DNA of 64,000 nt from Ignavibacteriales bacterium (GCA_015709675.1 CP054182.1:2831448-2895447); one strand, 5' to 3'. Positions 1-9,240 are shown, numbered from the stretch's first letter. Notes: a model not told the origin generated them from the sequence alone. Made by a program: numbers and translations.

Positions 1-1091
1 GCGACTGTTTTCTGCGGCCACACTGCATAAATTGTTCCGTTACGCGATCCACCCGTGCGGTCAACTCCCATTACAGGAAAAGAAGAAACACGGATATTGC
101 CTTTATTGGCAAGATTACCTCTGATACCAAAATTGGCAGCAGAGTAAATTCTTTTTGGCTGCGCCCATGTAGCACCGCCATCTGTGGATTTATTAAAACC
201 AATAGCATCTTCCCCGTAGACACCAGCAGCCCAGTTATCGTAGACTGCCCAGAGTGCATACACTTCACCATTGGGTCCGGTTGAAAGATTAATGCCCTGA
301 TCATGAGAACCGGCATTAATCGGACCACTAACATTGGATGAATTACTCCAGGTCTGGCCATTATTGGATGAGTAACGAACCTCAATATCATTATTATTAG
401 GGCTGGTTGAAACAAAAGCTGTCCAGGCAGCATAAACACGATTTTCGTAAGGACTGCCGGCTTTTTTATCAACAACTAAGTGGTTTTTGTCAAGGAGATC
501 AGATGCGCCAGGAGGTCTTGGACCGACAACATATCTGCTCCATGAATTGCCGTTGTTAGAGGTAACAGCCACACCCTGACCGCCGTCATTTGTTCCGGCG
601 TCAATAAATCCTGTGTAAATTAATCCGTTTGTACCAATACTTACGGCCGGATCACCTGAGGTGGCGCCATATGGGGGCTGATCAAATCCAGTCCAGCTTG
701 TACCGCCGTTTGAAGTAAAATAGCCGCCGGTACCGTAAAGCGTGGTTACGGGCCAGTTGGTAGTATTAGGGGATACAAAAACGATATTTTCGTTTGTAGG
801 ATGAACATCCACACTCACTTCAGATTGTGTGGTGTTGCTCATAGGGAAAGGTCTGTAATTCGCTGAAACGGTTCCGGCTGATTTACCAAAATCATAAAAC
901 CGGGGACCGTAGAAGGTCGGGATGTAAATGTAATTTGCATCTCCTGGTACAGTCTGTGGAATATCGGATTTCGATATTTTAGACCATTTTTTATCCAATT
1001 CTCCTTCTCTCACAGGGGAATTACTCTGAGCGATGAGAGAGGCTGAAAACAGGAATAAATACGCGATTACAAAAAGTCGCATTTTTTTCAT
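1..1091 (-). CDS. Secreted Asp-box (BNR/sialidase-like) propeller protein, C-terminus outside window
   Basis: The frame is open from the ATG at 1091 to the left edge (363 codons, no stop), so only the N-terminal part is present. Residues 1-22 form a signal peptide (MKKMR, hydrophobic stretch, cleavage near IAQ). Four Asp-box-like turns follow at about residues 127-133 (SNGGTSW), 178-184 (SNNGNSW), 242-248 (SNNGQTW) and 302-309 (STDGGATW). Their 50-65 residue spacing is what sialidase/BNR beta-propellers show. No catalytic sialidase residues can be assigned, so an enzymatic role is not claimed. In this lineage such proteins usually end in a T9SS sorting domain; that part lies outside the window. 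The 233 bp between this start and the divergent gene at 1325 show no clear promoter. Confidence 0.8.
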   Translation of the reverse strand, partial: MKKMRLFVIAYLFLFSASLIAQSNSPVREGELDKKWSKISKSDIPQTVPGDANYIYIPTFYGPRFYDFGKSAGTVSANYRPFPMSNTTQSEVSVDVHPTNENIVFVSPNTTNWPVTTLYGTGGYFTSNGGTSWTGFDQPPYGATSGDPAVSIGTNGLIYTGFIDAGTNDGGQGVAVTSNNGNSWSRYVVGPRPPGASDLLDKNHLVVDKKAGSPYENRVYAAWTAFVSTSPNNNDIEVRYSSNNGQTWSNSSNVSGPINAGSHDQGINLSTGPNGEVYALWAVYDNWAAGVYGEDAIGFNKSTDGGATWAQPKRIYSAANFGIRGNLANKGNIRVSSFPVMGVDRTGGSRNGTIYAVWPQKTV

Positions 1092-1324
1092 TAGTTTTCC
1101 TAACTTATGTTGATGATGATTTTGATTTCGGATTCAATGACGCAGTGTCTTTTCGAAGTACGAGTGAGCGAGATTTCTTTTTTCCTGAAATTTAGGAGCT
1201 AATATTTCAATATCCTTAATAATAAACAAATGATTTTTTCACTCTCTTTACTTCGTGTGATGTCAGCATCTTTCGGTAAAGTTGCCGGCTCTCGCGTGTT
1301 ACCATCCGGCTCCGGTTATTCATT

Positions 1325-2422
1325 ATGAATTCATTTTTGGATTGGTTTATTCTCTATGTATTTGCGGGCTGTATTTTATTCAATCTGGGACTGATTCTTA
1401 TTCTCTGGAGAGTATTCCGGTCTGCAAAAAAGAGTGCTCCAACGCAATCCGGAATCTGTACCGGACTCAGTGTAATAATTGCCGCCAAAAATGAGGCCGG
1501 AAGGCTCCCCTTCCTGCTGTCAGCATTGGAAAACCAAAAACCCGTTTCAGTACCATTTGAAGTAATTATCGTTAACGATGCTTCAGAGGATTCTACTCCC
1601 GTTCTGCTTCATAAGGCATCACTTAAATATCCCTGGCTCAAAGTAATTGACCTTCCGCAGAGTTCAGGAAAAAGAAGGGCATTAACCCGGGGTGTCGAAG
1701 AAAGTCAATATAACTCAATAGCGATTACTGATGCGGACTGCCTTCCCCAAGATGGCTGGTTCCGGGCACTGGTGAATAACTTCAATCAGGATTATGATGT
1801 GATTTTCGGAGTGGCCTATTCTGAAATTAACGATAACTATGTCTCGAGAATAGGCTCCTATGAGAATTTCAGGGGAACTCTCCTCCTGCTTGCGGCAGCA
1901 TATCTGAAAATCCCCTATTCGGCACGGGCAGCAAATTTTGGATTTAAGAAGGCATCCTTTCATGCTCTGGGCGGCTATCATTCAACAAATGATTCCATCA
2001 GCGGAGACGATGATCTTCTTATCAGGGAAGCATTTAAGGCAAAAATGAAGATTCATTATTTTACTGATGAATCTTCATTTGTGAAGTACTTTCAGAAAAC
2101 ATCGGTTTTTGACTATCTCAGACAAAAGGCCCGCCATACCGGCTCCTCACACCATTATCTCTTTTTGCATCAGTTTATCCTGACTTACTGGCATGCAATG
2201 AATATCTTCGGCCAGTGGGCAATCATTTTCGCTCCTTTCTCAGTCTGGTTTTTATGGCTGACGGTTCTTAAAACACTGTTTGATGCAGTAATTACCTCTC
2301 TTTTTGAAAGAAAATGCGGGTATAAATTCCCGTTAATTGATAAATTCGTGATTCCTTTTATTTATGAATTTTTTATTGAAGTCAATTTTTTTTACTCCTT
2401 TTTCAGAAAATCCAAATGGTAA
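1325..2422 (+). CDS. Membrane-anchored family 2 glycosyltransferase
   Basis: A 365-residue GT-A fold glycosyltransferase that should transfer a sugar from a nucleotide sugar on the cytoplasmic face of the membrane. Residues 5-30 are a membrane segment. The GT2 core starts with SVIIAAKNEAGR; NDASEDS (about residue 83) and the metal-binding TDADC (about 134) follow. GDDD (about 226) holds the likely catalytic acids, and QKARH (about 260) resembles the QxxRW acceptor motif of processive enzymes. Two hydrophobic segments close the protein at about 285-325. Donor and acceptor cannot be told. It overlaps the next gene by 7 nt, so it heads the nucleoside salvage operon although its function looks unrelated. 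An overlapping frame from 1282 is rejected because it lacks GT2 motifs. Confidence 0.88.
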   Translation: MNSFLDWFILYVFAGCILFNLGLILILWRVFRSAKKSAPTQSGICTGLSVIIAAKNEAGRLPFLLSALENQKPVSVPFEVIIVNDASEDSTPVLLHKASLKYPWLKVIDLPQSSGKRRALTRGVEESQYNSIAITDADCLPQDGWFRALVNNFNQDYDVIFGVAYSEINDNYVSRIGSYENFRGTLLLLAAAYLKIPYSARAANFGFKKASFHALGGYHSTNDSISGDDDLLIREAFKAKMKIHYFTDESSFVKYFQKTSVFDYLRQKARHTGSSHHYLFLHQFILTYWHAMNIFGQWAIIFAPFSVWFLWLTVLKTLFDAVITSLFERKCGYKFPLIDKFVIPFIYEFFIEVNFFYSFFRKSKW

Positions 2423-2838
2423 GAGTATCAGAAGCAAAAGCTAAAGAGTTAGCGCTGATTGCCCGTGAAACCAGAAAAAACGCCCATGCCCCCTACTCAG
2501 GATTTCACGTTGGATCTGCCCTGCTCACATCAGATGATAAAATATACACTGGCTGTAACGTTGAAAACAGCAGTTATTCACTTACAAATTGCGCGGAGCG
2601 AACAGCAATATTTAAAGCAATTTCAGAGGGGGAAAGCAAATTTAAGGCTATCGCAGTCGCTTCAGACAGTCCTGATTTCCTTCCGCCCTGCGGTGCTTGC
2701 CGCCAGGTTATTGCTGATATCTGCGGAAATATAGATGTGGTCATGATCGATGAAGAAGATTCCCTTAAAATACTCTCGATTTCTGAACTTCTTCCCCTGG
2801 CTTTCAGCGGGGACCAGATCAAACCGGAGGGTAAATGA
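2416..2838 (+). CDS. cdd: Cytidine deaminase
   Basis: Hydrolyses cytidine and deoxycytidine to uridine and deoxyuridine in pyrimidine salvage. At 140 residues it has the length of the homotetrameric bacterial enzyme. The substrate loop GCNVENSS sits near residue 46. The zinc site is CAE (about 60, cysteine ligand plus catalytic glutamate) with PPCGAC (about 90-95, two cysteine ligands), the Cys-Cys-Cys arrangement of the tetrameric class. It overlaps the glycosyltransferase by 7 nt and thymidine kinase by an ATGA, suggesting coupled translation with the rest of the salvage operon. Confidence 0.95.
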   Translation: MVRVSEAKAKELALIARETRKNAHAPYSGFHVGSALLTSDDKIYTGCNVENSSYSLTNCAERTAIFKAISEGESKFKAIAVASDSPDFLPPCGACRQVIADICGNIDVVMIDEEDSLKILSISELLPLAFSGDQIKPEGK

Positions 2839-3413
2839 TGGAATCCTCTATCCCTCACCTCCTGCCAAAGGATACCGGCTGGATTGAAGTAATAACAGGC
2901 TGCATGTTCAGCGGAAAAACGGAAGAACTTATCCGGCGGCTCAGGAGAGCTCAAATAGCAAAGCAGAAAGTGCTTATTATTAAACCCGCAATTGACAATA
3001 GATACTCAGAAAACAATATAGTCTCACATAATACCCAAAGTCTGCCCTCGGTAGTTCTGGATAACAGTTCTGCCATCCGGGATCTGGCAAAAGACGCTCA
3101 GGTTATCGGAATAGATGAGGTCCAGTTTTTTGACGGAGATATCCTTTCGATCTGTAAAGAACTTGCATCTGACGGCAAACGAGTGATAGTAGCCGGACTT
3201 GATCAGGATTACACCGGCAAGCCATTTGAACCGCTTCCCCAGTTTCTTTGTGAAGCAGAATATATAACAAAGACACTTGCTATCTGCGTTGTCTGCGGCA
3301 ATCCGGCAGACCGGACTCAGCGGACAACCGTAAGCAAAGAGAAAGTGTTAGTTGGTGCTGCTGATTATTATGAAGCACGCTGCAGAAAATGTCATTATAT
3401 ACCCGGAGAATAA
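2835..3413 (+). CDS. tdk: Thymidine kinase (type II)
   Basis: Phosphorylates thymidine and deoxyuridine to their monophosphates with ATP. The 192-residue protein has the Walker A motif GCMFSGKT (about 22-29), the DEVQFF Walker B-like motif (about 93-98), GLDQDYTGKPF in the lasso region, and a structural zinc site from CVVC (about 152) and CRKC (about 183). These are the marks of the tetrameric TK1-like family. The start overlaps the cdd stop (ATGA); a second ATG one codon later is equally possible. Product of the upstream deaminase (deoxyuridine) is a substrate for this enzyme. Confidence 0.95.
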   Translation: MMESSIPHLLPKDTGWIEVITGCMFSGKTEELIRRLRRAQIAKQKVLIIKPAIDNRYSENNIVSHNTQSLPSVVLDNSSAIRDLAKDAQVIGIDEVQFFDGDILSICKELASDGKRVIVAGLDQDYTGKPFEPLPQFLCEAEYITKTLAICVVCGNPADRTQRTTVSKEKVLVGAADYYEARCRKCHYIPGE

Positions 3414-3416
3414 CCA

Positions 3417-4769
3417 ATGTTTATCGAGAATTTGTTCAGAGGGATTCTGGGGATAATCCTTATACTTGGAATCGCCTATCTTTTATCGAATAATAGAAAA
3501 AAACTTAACCTCAGGCTCATTGGCGGCGGTCTCACTCTGCAGATAGTATTTGCAATACTGGTCATAAAGGGAGAAGAACTGCGTCAGTTCTTTTTTATTT
3601 TTGGCTGGCCGCAGGATGCATTTAAGGCAATCAGTTCCGGATTTGTAGCGATAATGAATTTTTCCTCTGAAGGTGCGAAGTTTATCTTTGGCAATCTTGG
3701 CATCGCACCTGGTTTTGAAGGAAGTATGGGGTTCTTCTTTGCTTTTCAGGTTCTCCCGACAATCATTTTCTTTGCATCATTAATGTCCGTGCTCTATTAC
3801 CTGGGTATTATGCAAAAAATTGTTCAGGGAATGGCATGGATAATGGCCCGTGTAATGGGCACTTCAGGTGCCGAATCATTGAGCTGCACTGCAAATATCT
3901 TTGTCGGTCAGACAGAAGCTCCGCTTATGATACGGCCATTTCTTAAAGATCTTACCAAAAGTGAAATGCTGACTATTATGGTCGGCGGTATGGCGACTAT
4001 TGCCGGCGGCGTGATGGCTGCATATATACAAATCCTTGCATCTTCACTTGCTGCAGCAAAGGGCATTCCTATTCAGCAGGCACAAATTGAGTTTGCCACT
4101 CATCTGCTCGGCGCCAGCGTTATGGCGGCACCAGCTGCTCTTCTTATATCAAAAATTATATATCCTGAGACTGAAGACCCGGTTACCCAGGGGACAGTAA
4201 AAGTAAAAGTTGAAAAGAATGCAGGCAATGTCCTTGAAGCCGCTTCCGCAGGTGCTGCAGATGGTCTTGGCCTCGCACTGAACGTCGGTGCAATGCTTAT
4301 AGCTTTCATTGCATTGATTGCCCTTCTCAATGCAATTATTATGTATATCGGTGATGTCACGGGACTGAACGGAGTGGTTAAAGCTGCTTATAACACAAAT
4401 TTTAACTTTCAGTTTATTCTCGGATGGATACTGCAGTGGCTTGCGTATGGAATTGGCGTACCCTCAGCTGATGCATTAAGTTTTGGCGGACTGGTAGGTA
4501 CAAAACTGGTGCTTAATGAGTTTGTTGCATATATGGATTTTGGCACACTTATTCAAAACAAAGTTATTCTTTCTGAAAAAGCTATTATTATGGCAACCTA
4601 CGCACTTTGCGGATTTGCCAATTTTAGTTCAATAGCCATTCAATTGGGCGGTATTGGTGCTTTAGCTCCTGAGAGAAAAAGTGATCTTGCCTCTCTTGGC
4701 ATCAAAGCAGTGATAGGCGGCACACTTGCCACTCTTATGACCGCAACTCTTGCAGGAATTCTTTACTGA
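3417..4769 (+). CDS. nupC: Concentrative nucleoside transporter (CNT/NupC family)
   Basis: A polytopic inner-membrane protein of 450 residues that should import nucleosides using a sodium or proton gradient. Family marks are GQTEAPLMI, which contains the glutamine/glutamate nucleoside-binding pair, and the later PSADALSFGG and CGFANFSSIA segments of the second half. Three nt separate it from tdk and it overlaps the phosphorylase gene by 1 nt. The position between salvage enzymes supports nucleoside uptake as its job. The coupling ion and base preference cannot be read from sequence alone, so the gene symbol is by family only. Confidence 0.92.
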   Translation: MFIENLFRGILGIILILGIAYLLSNNRKKLNLRLIGGGLTLQIVFAILVIKGEELRQFFFIFGWPQDAFKAISSGFVAIMNFSSEGAKFIFGNLGIAPGFEGSMGFFFAFQVLPTIIFFASLMSVLYYLGIMQKIVQGMAWIMARVMGTSGAESLSCTANIFVGQTEAPLMIRPFLKDLTKSEMLTIMVGGMATIAGGVMAAYIQILASSLAAAKGIPIQQAQIEFATHLLGASVMAAPAALLISKIIYPETEDPVTQGTVKVKVEKNAGNVLEAASAGAADGLGLALNVGAMLIAFIALIALLNAIIMYIGDVTGLNGVVKAAYNTNFNFQFILGWILQWLAYGIGVPSADALSFGGLVGTKLVLNEFVAYMDFGTLIQNKVILSEKAIIMATYALCGFANFSSIAIQLGGIGALAPERKSDLASLGIKAVIGGTLATLMTATLAGILY

Positions 4770-5593
4770 TGATCCAGATCTCTGAAATATATCCGGAAAC
4801 GGTTAAATACTTTACTTCCCTAATTGGAACTCACAGACCTGATTCGGCGATCATTCTGGGAAGCGGACTGGGAGAAATGCTTGACGGAAATGACATACTG
4901 TTCGAAGTTGATACAGGTGATATTCCGGGCTATCCGGTTTCTACTGTCTCCGGTCATAAAGGAAAGATTCAATTAGTTAACGTTGGCGAAAAGCTCATCC
5001 TTGCATTCAGCGGGAGAATTCATCCCTACGAAGGATATAAACTCTCCCAGTGCCTGCTTCCTGTTCATCTGAGTTATACAGCAGGAGTTCAAAATATAAT
5101 TATTACTAATGCAGCGGGAGGTGTAAATCCTGATTTCAGCCCGGGTGATTTAATGCTGATCACCGGTATTAATCCCGGCGCACTTAAAATGAAAATCAGT
5201 GAGTTTTTCGGTACCCCACTCTCAGAGACTACTTCCCTGCTCAGAAGGTTCCCAGATCCTCTGCTCTATAATAATCTGATTGAACTCGGTCTCTCAGAAA
5301 ATATCTATTTGCAGAAAGGGGTATACTGGTATATGAGCGGTCCGAATTATGAGACCCCGGCGGAAATACGTATGATTAAAAATTCAGGCGGAGATGCAGT
5401 CGGAATGTCAAGTGTTCATGAAGTACTATATGCAAATGCACTCGGCATCAGAACAATTGGAATTTCCTGTATTACAAATATGGGGGCAGGTATTTCCCCG
5501 GTGAAGCTAAGCCACTCTGAAGTGAAAGAAACCGCTGAAAGAGTCAAGGATAAGTTCAGCAGATATTTAAAAAGAGTTTTAGTTACTCTATAA
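4769..5593 (+). CDS. punA: Purine nucleoside phosphorylase (trimeric class)
   Basis: Cleaves purine (deoxy)nucleosides with phosphate to free base and (deoxy)ribose 1-phosphate. The 274-residue protein shows the phosphate loop GSGLGE (about 31), GRIHPYEGY (about 83), TNAAGG (about 113), the purine-site glutamate in GPNYETPAE (about 190) and GMSSVHE (about 212), all of the PNP/MTAP family. The methionine in GMSSVHE and the guanine/inosine-type context favour PNP over MTA phosphorylase. It closes the salvage operon; its last 11 nt overlap the convergent SPOR lipoprotein gene, leaving no room for a separate terminator. Confidence 0.93.
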   Translation: MIQISEIYPETVKYFTSLIGTHRPDSAIILGSGLGEMLDGNDILFEVDTGDIPGYPVSTVSGHKGKIQLVNVGEKLILAFSGRIHPYEGYKLSQCLLPVHLSYTAGVQNIIITNAAGGVNPDFSPGDLMLITGINPGALKMKISEFFGTPLSETTSLLRRFPDPLLYNNLIELGLSENIYLQKGVYWYMSGPNYETPAEIRMIKNSGGDAVGMSSVHEVLYANALGIRTIGISCITNMGAGISPVKLSHSEVKETAERVKDKFSRYLKRVLVTL

Positions 5594-6065
5594 CTTTTAC
5601 AACAAAAGCGTCTTTAAATTCTTTTTTCTTCCGGATACTGCGTTTTATCTTATGTGCCTCATCTGATTTTGCAACCGGCATCAGTTGCACTACCCAGAAT
5701 TTCACTTCTGTTGAGTAAAACGTTCTGAGTTTTTTCCCCAATAGTTTCTCAGAAGTTTCAATATGCTTTTTTGCATTTGCTTCTGAAGAAAACGCACCAA
5801 CCTGAACCGCATATACCGTTTTGGCATTAACTGAAGTATCTCTGACGTAAGTAATGAGTGAATCATTTTTTTCCTCAGGATCAGGCGTCTCTTTTTCTTC
5901 CCTGGTTACTTCTTCTTCCTGAACATCAAACACATATACAGAGTCAACGGGTTGTTTGTTTTCTTCCTCGCGTGTAGTGGAATCCATACCGCTGCACCCG
6001 GTTAAAAGCGCTGAGAAAATAAAAACTGCCAGTGGAAACAGAAATAAATAAGTTTTTGATTTCAT
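5583..6065 (-). CDS. SPOR-domain lipoprotein
   Basis: A 160-residue lipoprotein. The N-terminus has a type II signal peptide ending in the lipobox LTGC (Cys about 24), followed by a charged, Glu-rich linker. The C-terminal 80 residues (YAVQVGAFSSEANAKKHI onward) match the SPOR fold, which binds glycan strands stripped of stem peptides at division sites. It is likely an outer-membrane-anchored peptidoglycan-binding protein. It lies after a terminator that follows the SGNH esterase gene, so it probably has its own promoter or relies on readthrough. Its end overlaps punA tail to tail. Confidence 0.85.
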   Translation of the reverse strand: MKSKTYLFLFPLAVFIFSALLTGCSGMDSTTREEENKQPVDSVYVFDVQEEEVTREEKETPDPEEKNDSLITYVRDTSVNAKTVYAVQVGAFSSEANAKKHIETSEKLLGKKLRTFYSTEVKFWVVQLMPVAKSDEAHKIKRSIRKKKEFKDAFVVKVIE

Positions 6066-6086
6066 TATGTATTGAATATAAAAAAC

Positions 6087-6113
6087 AAGGGGACAGCCTT
6101 AAACTGTCCCCTT
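6087..6113 (-). terminator. Rho-independent terminator after the SGNH esterase gene
   Basis: A perfect 10-bp stem (AAGGGGACAG with CTGTCCCCTT) and 7-nt loop, followed on the minus strand by GTTTTTTATA. It stops transcription of the FadL/SGNH operon just before the SPOR lipoprotein gene. Confidence 0.88.
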
Positions 6114-6126
6114 TATGGAATTCTAT

Positions 6127-7449
6127 TTAGAAATAGAGATTATCAAGAGTACCGGCCGGTATGACTGGTAATCCTAACGCGTTATATTCTATCTTTTTGC
6201 CAAATCCGAGACCACCAGGTACGGTAGCTACGTTGATGCGCGGAATAGCAGCACCAAATTTTGTATTAATAACTTTAATGAACTCGTTAGCAATGATAGC
6301 AGCACCCTGATTTGAAGGATGTACGCCATCAAGACTGAAGAGACCGCCGGTTACAAATACATTAGTAAATCTGATTCCGTCAACTACCTGACCATTTGAA
6401 ACGCCCGGGAAGTAAACATATGATTTAAATGCTGTATTCATGTCAACAAAACCGAAGTTCTTTGTTGTTGCAAGATTCTGAATAACTCCATTAAACTGCG
6501 CAACAGCAGTCTGAGCAACAACAACTTCACCAGAATCAAGAACTGCACTGTTAGGGAACGGTGTAGCCTTTGAGAAACCAGTCGGAGGAGTTGTATTTGC
6601 TCTGAGGGTAATAAAGTTCGGAGCACCATTTGCTGTCGGGAGGAGGCTTACATAAGCAGTATCACCTGTTGAAGTGACAGCCCAAACCTTTGTGACACCA
6701 TTGAGAACGAACTGACCGCCAACGGTGGTGAAGAATGGAATGTCTGTTACATTCGGGATATTTGCAACTACAACACCGGCACCAAGAGATGCAATGGAAT
6801 CTGCAAGCTGCGTATATAAAGCGGTAAATGTTGCTAACGGAGTCGGTGCTGCAGGAGCAGTTCCGCCCGAAGTAGCATAACCGAGCACATCGTTATTGCC
6901 GATCCAGAGAGTTAAGAATGTCGGGCTGAGTGCTTTAGCCTGTCTGAACTGTGAACCGAGATTTAATGCTGAGTTTCTTAATACCAGATCAAAAAACGGA
7001 TTTGGTGACCCTGCCAGACCGGAAGCTGAATTGCTGGCGGTAGTTGCATTCATCACATCATAAAGTAATGCACCCGGAACACCGAGGTTATTATATGGTG
7101 CGCCATAGGTTGTGTTTGTTGGTGTACCTGTTGCAGCATTAGTTACAAGTGTGAACGGGCTAAGTGAACGGATTTCAAGTCTTCCGCCTGAACCCGGATC
7201 AGAATAGGTAGGCTGAGCAAATGAAGTACCAACCTGACCTGCAAGCTGAGCAGCCCATCCGTATTTCTGTGCACTTTCATAAAGAGCACCAGACTGATAT
7301 CCGGCAGTAAGACTGTTACCAATAGCGGCGTATCTGGTAAAGTTAGCAGTACCGGTATTTACTGCAGGCGGAGCAGTAAGTTCACTTCTGTCTTCACATC
7401 CGGAAAAAACAAGCAGTCCTGCTGCTAATAAAAGCAATAATCTTTTCAT
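6127..7449 (-). CDS. SGNH/GDSL-family esterase lipoprotein
   Basis: A 440-residue lipoprotein hydrolase. The lipobox is FSGC (Cys about 18). SGNH blocks are present in order: GNSLTAG (about 43, nucleophile Ser, block I with N replacing the usual D), GNND (about 187, block III Asn) and DGVHP (about 372, block V Asp/His). The catalytic set is therefore complete. The long Ala/Thr/Gly-rich stretch between blocks I and III is larger than in minimal GDSL enzymes. It sits 13 nt after an OmpP1/FadL porin gene, a pairing that suggests handling of lipids or other hydrophobic compounds at the outer membrane. Substrate unknown. Confidence 0.88.
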   Translation of the reverse strand: MKRLLLLLAAGLLVFSGCEDRSELTAPPAVNTGTANFTRYAAIGNSLTAGYQSGALYESAQKYGWAAQLAGQVGTSFAQPTYSDPGSGGRLEIRSLSPFTLVTNAATGTPTNTTYGAPYNNLGVPGALLYDVMNATTASNSASGLAGSPNPFFDLVLRNSALNLGSQFRQAKALSPTFLTLWIGNNDVLGYATSGGTAPAAPTPLATFTALYTQLADSIASLGAGVVVANIPNVTDIPFFTTVGGQFVLNGVTKVWAVTSTGDTAYVSLLPTANGAPNFITLRANTTPPTGFSKATPFPNSAVLDSGEVVVAQTAVAQFNGVIQNLATTKNFGFVDMNTAFKSYVYFPGVSNGQVVDGIRFTNVFVTGGLFSLDGVHPSNQGAAIIANEFIKVINTKFGAAIPRINVATVPGGLGFGKKIEYNALGLPVIPAGTLDNLYF

Positions 7450-7462
7450 TGATTTCTCCTTC

Positions 7463-8710
7463 TTAGAAGCTGTAATTAAATGTTACTGAAAAGAGATTAC
7501 CTGTTGAGTTATATGTTCCGTTAAGCGGAGCAAAACCGCTTGAAGCATAGTTCACATCACTGTTCGTGATTGTTCTCTCAGCAAATCTCAGATATAAATA
7601 GGAAGCATCCAGCGAAAGGGTATTGGTTAACTGATAACCGAATCCAAAGCTGAAACCGAGTCTGTCTGAATCAGGAAGACTTGGGTCAACCATTTCATCC
7701 GGAACCGGGTTATTGTCAATAAGGAATCCGCACCGCAGATCAAGTGTCTGGTTATAAGCATACTCAGCACCGAAGCGAAGAATATAAGTATCTTCATAAA
7801 GTCTTGCACTTGCAAGATCAGTATATGCAGCATTCTTAAAGTCAACCTTTAAGGAGTCATAACTTGACCAGCCGACAAACTGATAATCTGCAGTGATCAG
7901 AAGGTCTTTGGTAACCTGATAACCAAGACCAAAAACAAACTGCTGGGGAGAAACAAAGGTAGCTTCAATATCACCTTCAGGAACTCTTCCTGTTAAAGCA
8001 GCAGGTACTCCTGTGGTTGTTGCTGTTCCTTCAAAAGCATATTCCACTTCACTCTTATAAGAAAGTCCGAGTGAAAGAGCTGAGAATGGCTGATAAGCAA
8101 CGCCAAGATGGTATCCGAATGCACCGCTTTCACTGCCCTCGAGGAGGATTGTACCCTCACCCTGGAAAGGAGCGAAACCAATAGCACGGTCAAGTTTTAC
8201 ATGTGCAAGATTATAAAGAAGACCAACACCTACTGAAAGGTTATCCATTACTTTGTATGCAATAGAAGGCTGGAAGCTAAAGGTCTGTAAATCAGCTTCG
8301 ATGCTGGAAAATCTGCCAACCCAGTCTTCTGACCATCTGGTACCTAATCCAAAAGGATTATTGACGCTTAAACCGGCTACCAAACCATCACTGATTTCAT
8401 AGGTGAGGTAAAGGTGACTTGGCGGAAAAAGCTGTTTTTCCATTTCGGTTTCAGCAATTGAAGGGCTTGGACCTCTGAAAGATGCTGCAGGTGCAATAAG
8501 AGTGGTACCAACGGTGGCATTCCATCCTCTTAAACCGGCCATACCAGCAACGTTAAAATACAGCGAGGACGGGTCATTTACCATTGCGGTAAACGCACCA
8601 CCCATGGCCATTGCTCTGGCTCCGTGCTCGTTAATCTGAAATCCACCCGCGAAGGTGTTTCCAAACATCATGAGAACGAAAAGTGTACAAAGTAAAGATA
8701 TTTTCTTCAC
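7463..8710 (-). CDS. OmpP1/FadL-family outer membrane transporter
   Basis: A 415-residue outer-membrane beta-barrel. After a signal peptide ending at TFAGGF comes the FadL N-terminal plug region: GFQINEHGARAMAMGGAF, then NDPSSLYFNVAGMAGL, the conserved 'NPA' style segment. The remainder alternates short amphipathic strands and ends in Phe (FNYSF), as expected for BAM-dependent barrel insertion. Family members import long-chain fatty acids or aromatic hydrocarbons. The SGNH esterase downstream could release such compounds from esters. It starts 35 nt after the biotin-carrier gene, so it may be co-transcribed with the upstream genes. Confidence 0.92.
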   Translation of the reverse strand: MKKISLLCTLFVLMMFGNTFAGGFQINEHGARAMAMGGAFTAMVNDPSSLYFNVAGMAGLRGWNATVGTTLIAPAASFRGPSPSIAETEMEKQLFPPSHLYLTYEISDGLVAGLSVNNPFGLGTRWSEDWVGRFSSIEADLQTFSFQPSIAYKVMDNLSVGVGLLYNLAHVKLDRAIGFAPFQGEGTILLEGSESGAFGYHLGVAYQPFSALSLGLSYKSEVEYAFEGTATTTGVPAALTGRVPEGDIEATFVSPQQFVFGLGYQVTKDLLITADYQFVGWSSYDSLKVDFKNAAYTDLASARLYEDTYILRFGAEYAYNQTLDLRCGFLIDNNPVPDEMVDPSLPDSDRLGFSFGFGYQLTNTLSLDASYLYLRFAERTITNSDVNYASSGFAPLNGTYNSTGNLFSVTFNYSF

Positions 8711-8745
8711 ACTGACTCCTCTAGTGATTGTTTTGTGTTTATTTG

Positions 8746-9240
8746 TTACTTGACAGCGAAAAGGGGTGCACCCTTCTCAATGTTTTTATTCTCTTCGACA
8801 TAAATTTCTTCTATGACGCCTGAATAAAAACACTTGATGGCGTTTTCCATTTTCATAGCCTCAAGAAATAATATGGTATCACCAGCCTGAACATTCTCCC
8901 CTTTTTGCCTGACAATTTTGGTGACCAGCCCCGGCATCGGAGAAACAACGTGGTGCTCTCTGCCGCTCTTTTTCTCCGCTTCGGCTATCTTTTCAAGATA
9001 TTCGGTAATTTTATTTTTTATGCGTAGCCGAAAATAAACCCCCTGAGTGTAAATATCAAATACACTTTTTTCATTATTAAGATAAACTTTGTAGGGTTTC
9101 TGATCAATTTTGACGATTGCATAAGAATTTTCAACAGTCAGCACAGAAAAGGAAAATTCCCTGCCATTTACCCTCAGTTTATCTTCACTTGCCTCAATCT
9201 CAATAACTGAGGTACCGTCGTGGTATTTTTTAGTCTTCAT
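8746..9240 (-). CDS. Biotin carboxyl carrier protein (biotin/lipoyl-attachment domain)
   Basis: Carries biotin between a biotin carboxylase and a carboxyltransferase. I place the start at the ATG at 9240 (164 residues), preceded by GGAG and overlapping the biotin carboxylase stop by 11 nt; a longer frame to 9318 would overlap it by 89 nt. The C-terminal 75 residues form the biotinyl domain, with biotin-accepting lysine in EAMKMEN (about 129) and the swinging hairpin MPGLVTKI before it. The N-terminal 85 residues resemble the linker of acyl-CoA carboxylase/decarboxylase carriers rather than AccB. No carboxyltransferase gene is nearby. Confidence 0.9.
   Translation of the reverse strand: MKTKKYHDGTSVIEIEASEDKLRVNGREFSFSVLTVENSYAIVKIDQKPYKVYLNNEKSVFDIYTQGVYFRLRIKNKITEYLEKIAEAEKKSGREHHVVSPMPGLVTKIVRQKGENVQAGDTILFLEAMKMENAIKCFYSGVIEEIYVEENKNIEKGAPLFAVK

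Noticed and set aside
71-475. 134-codon frame on the minus strand
   Set aside because: It is in another frame of the larger signal-peptide-bearing gene that runs from 1091 to the left edge, whose Asp-box motifs are clear.
1282-1494. 70-codon frame on the plus strand overlapping the glycosyltransferase start
   Set aside because: No family match, overlapped by the glycosyltransferase frame with GT2 motifs; only a shadow.
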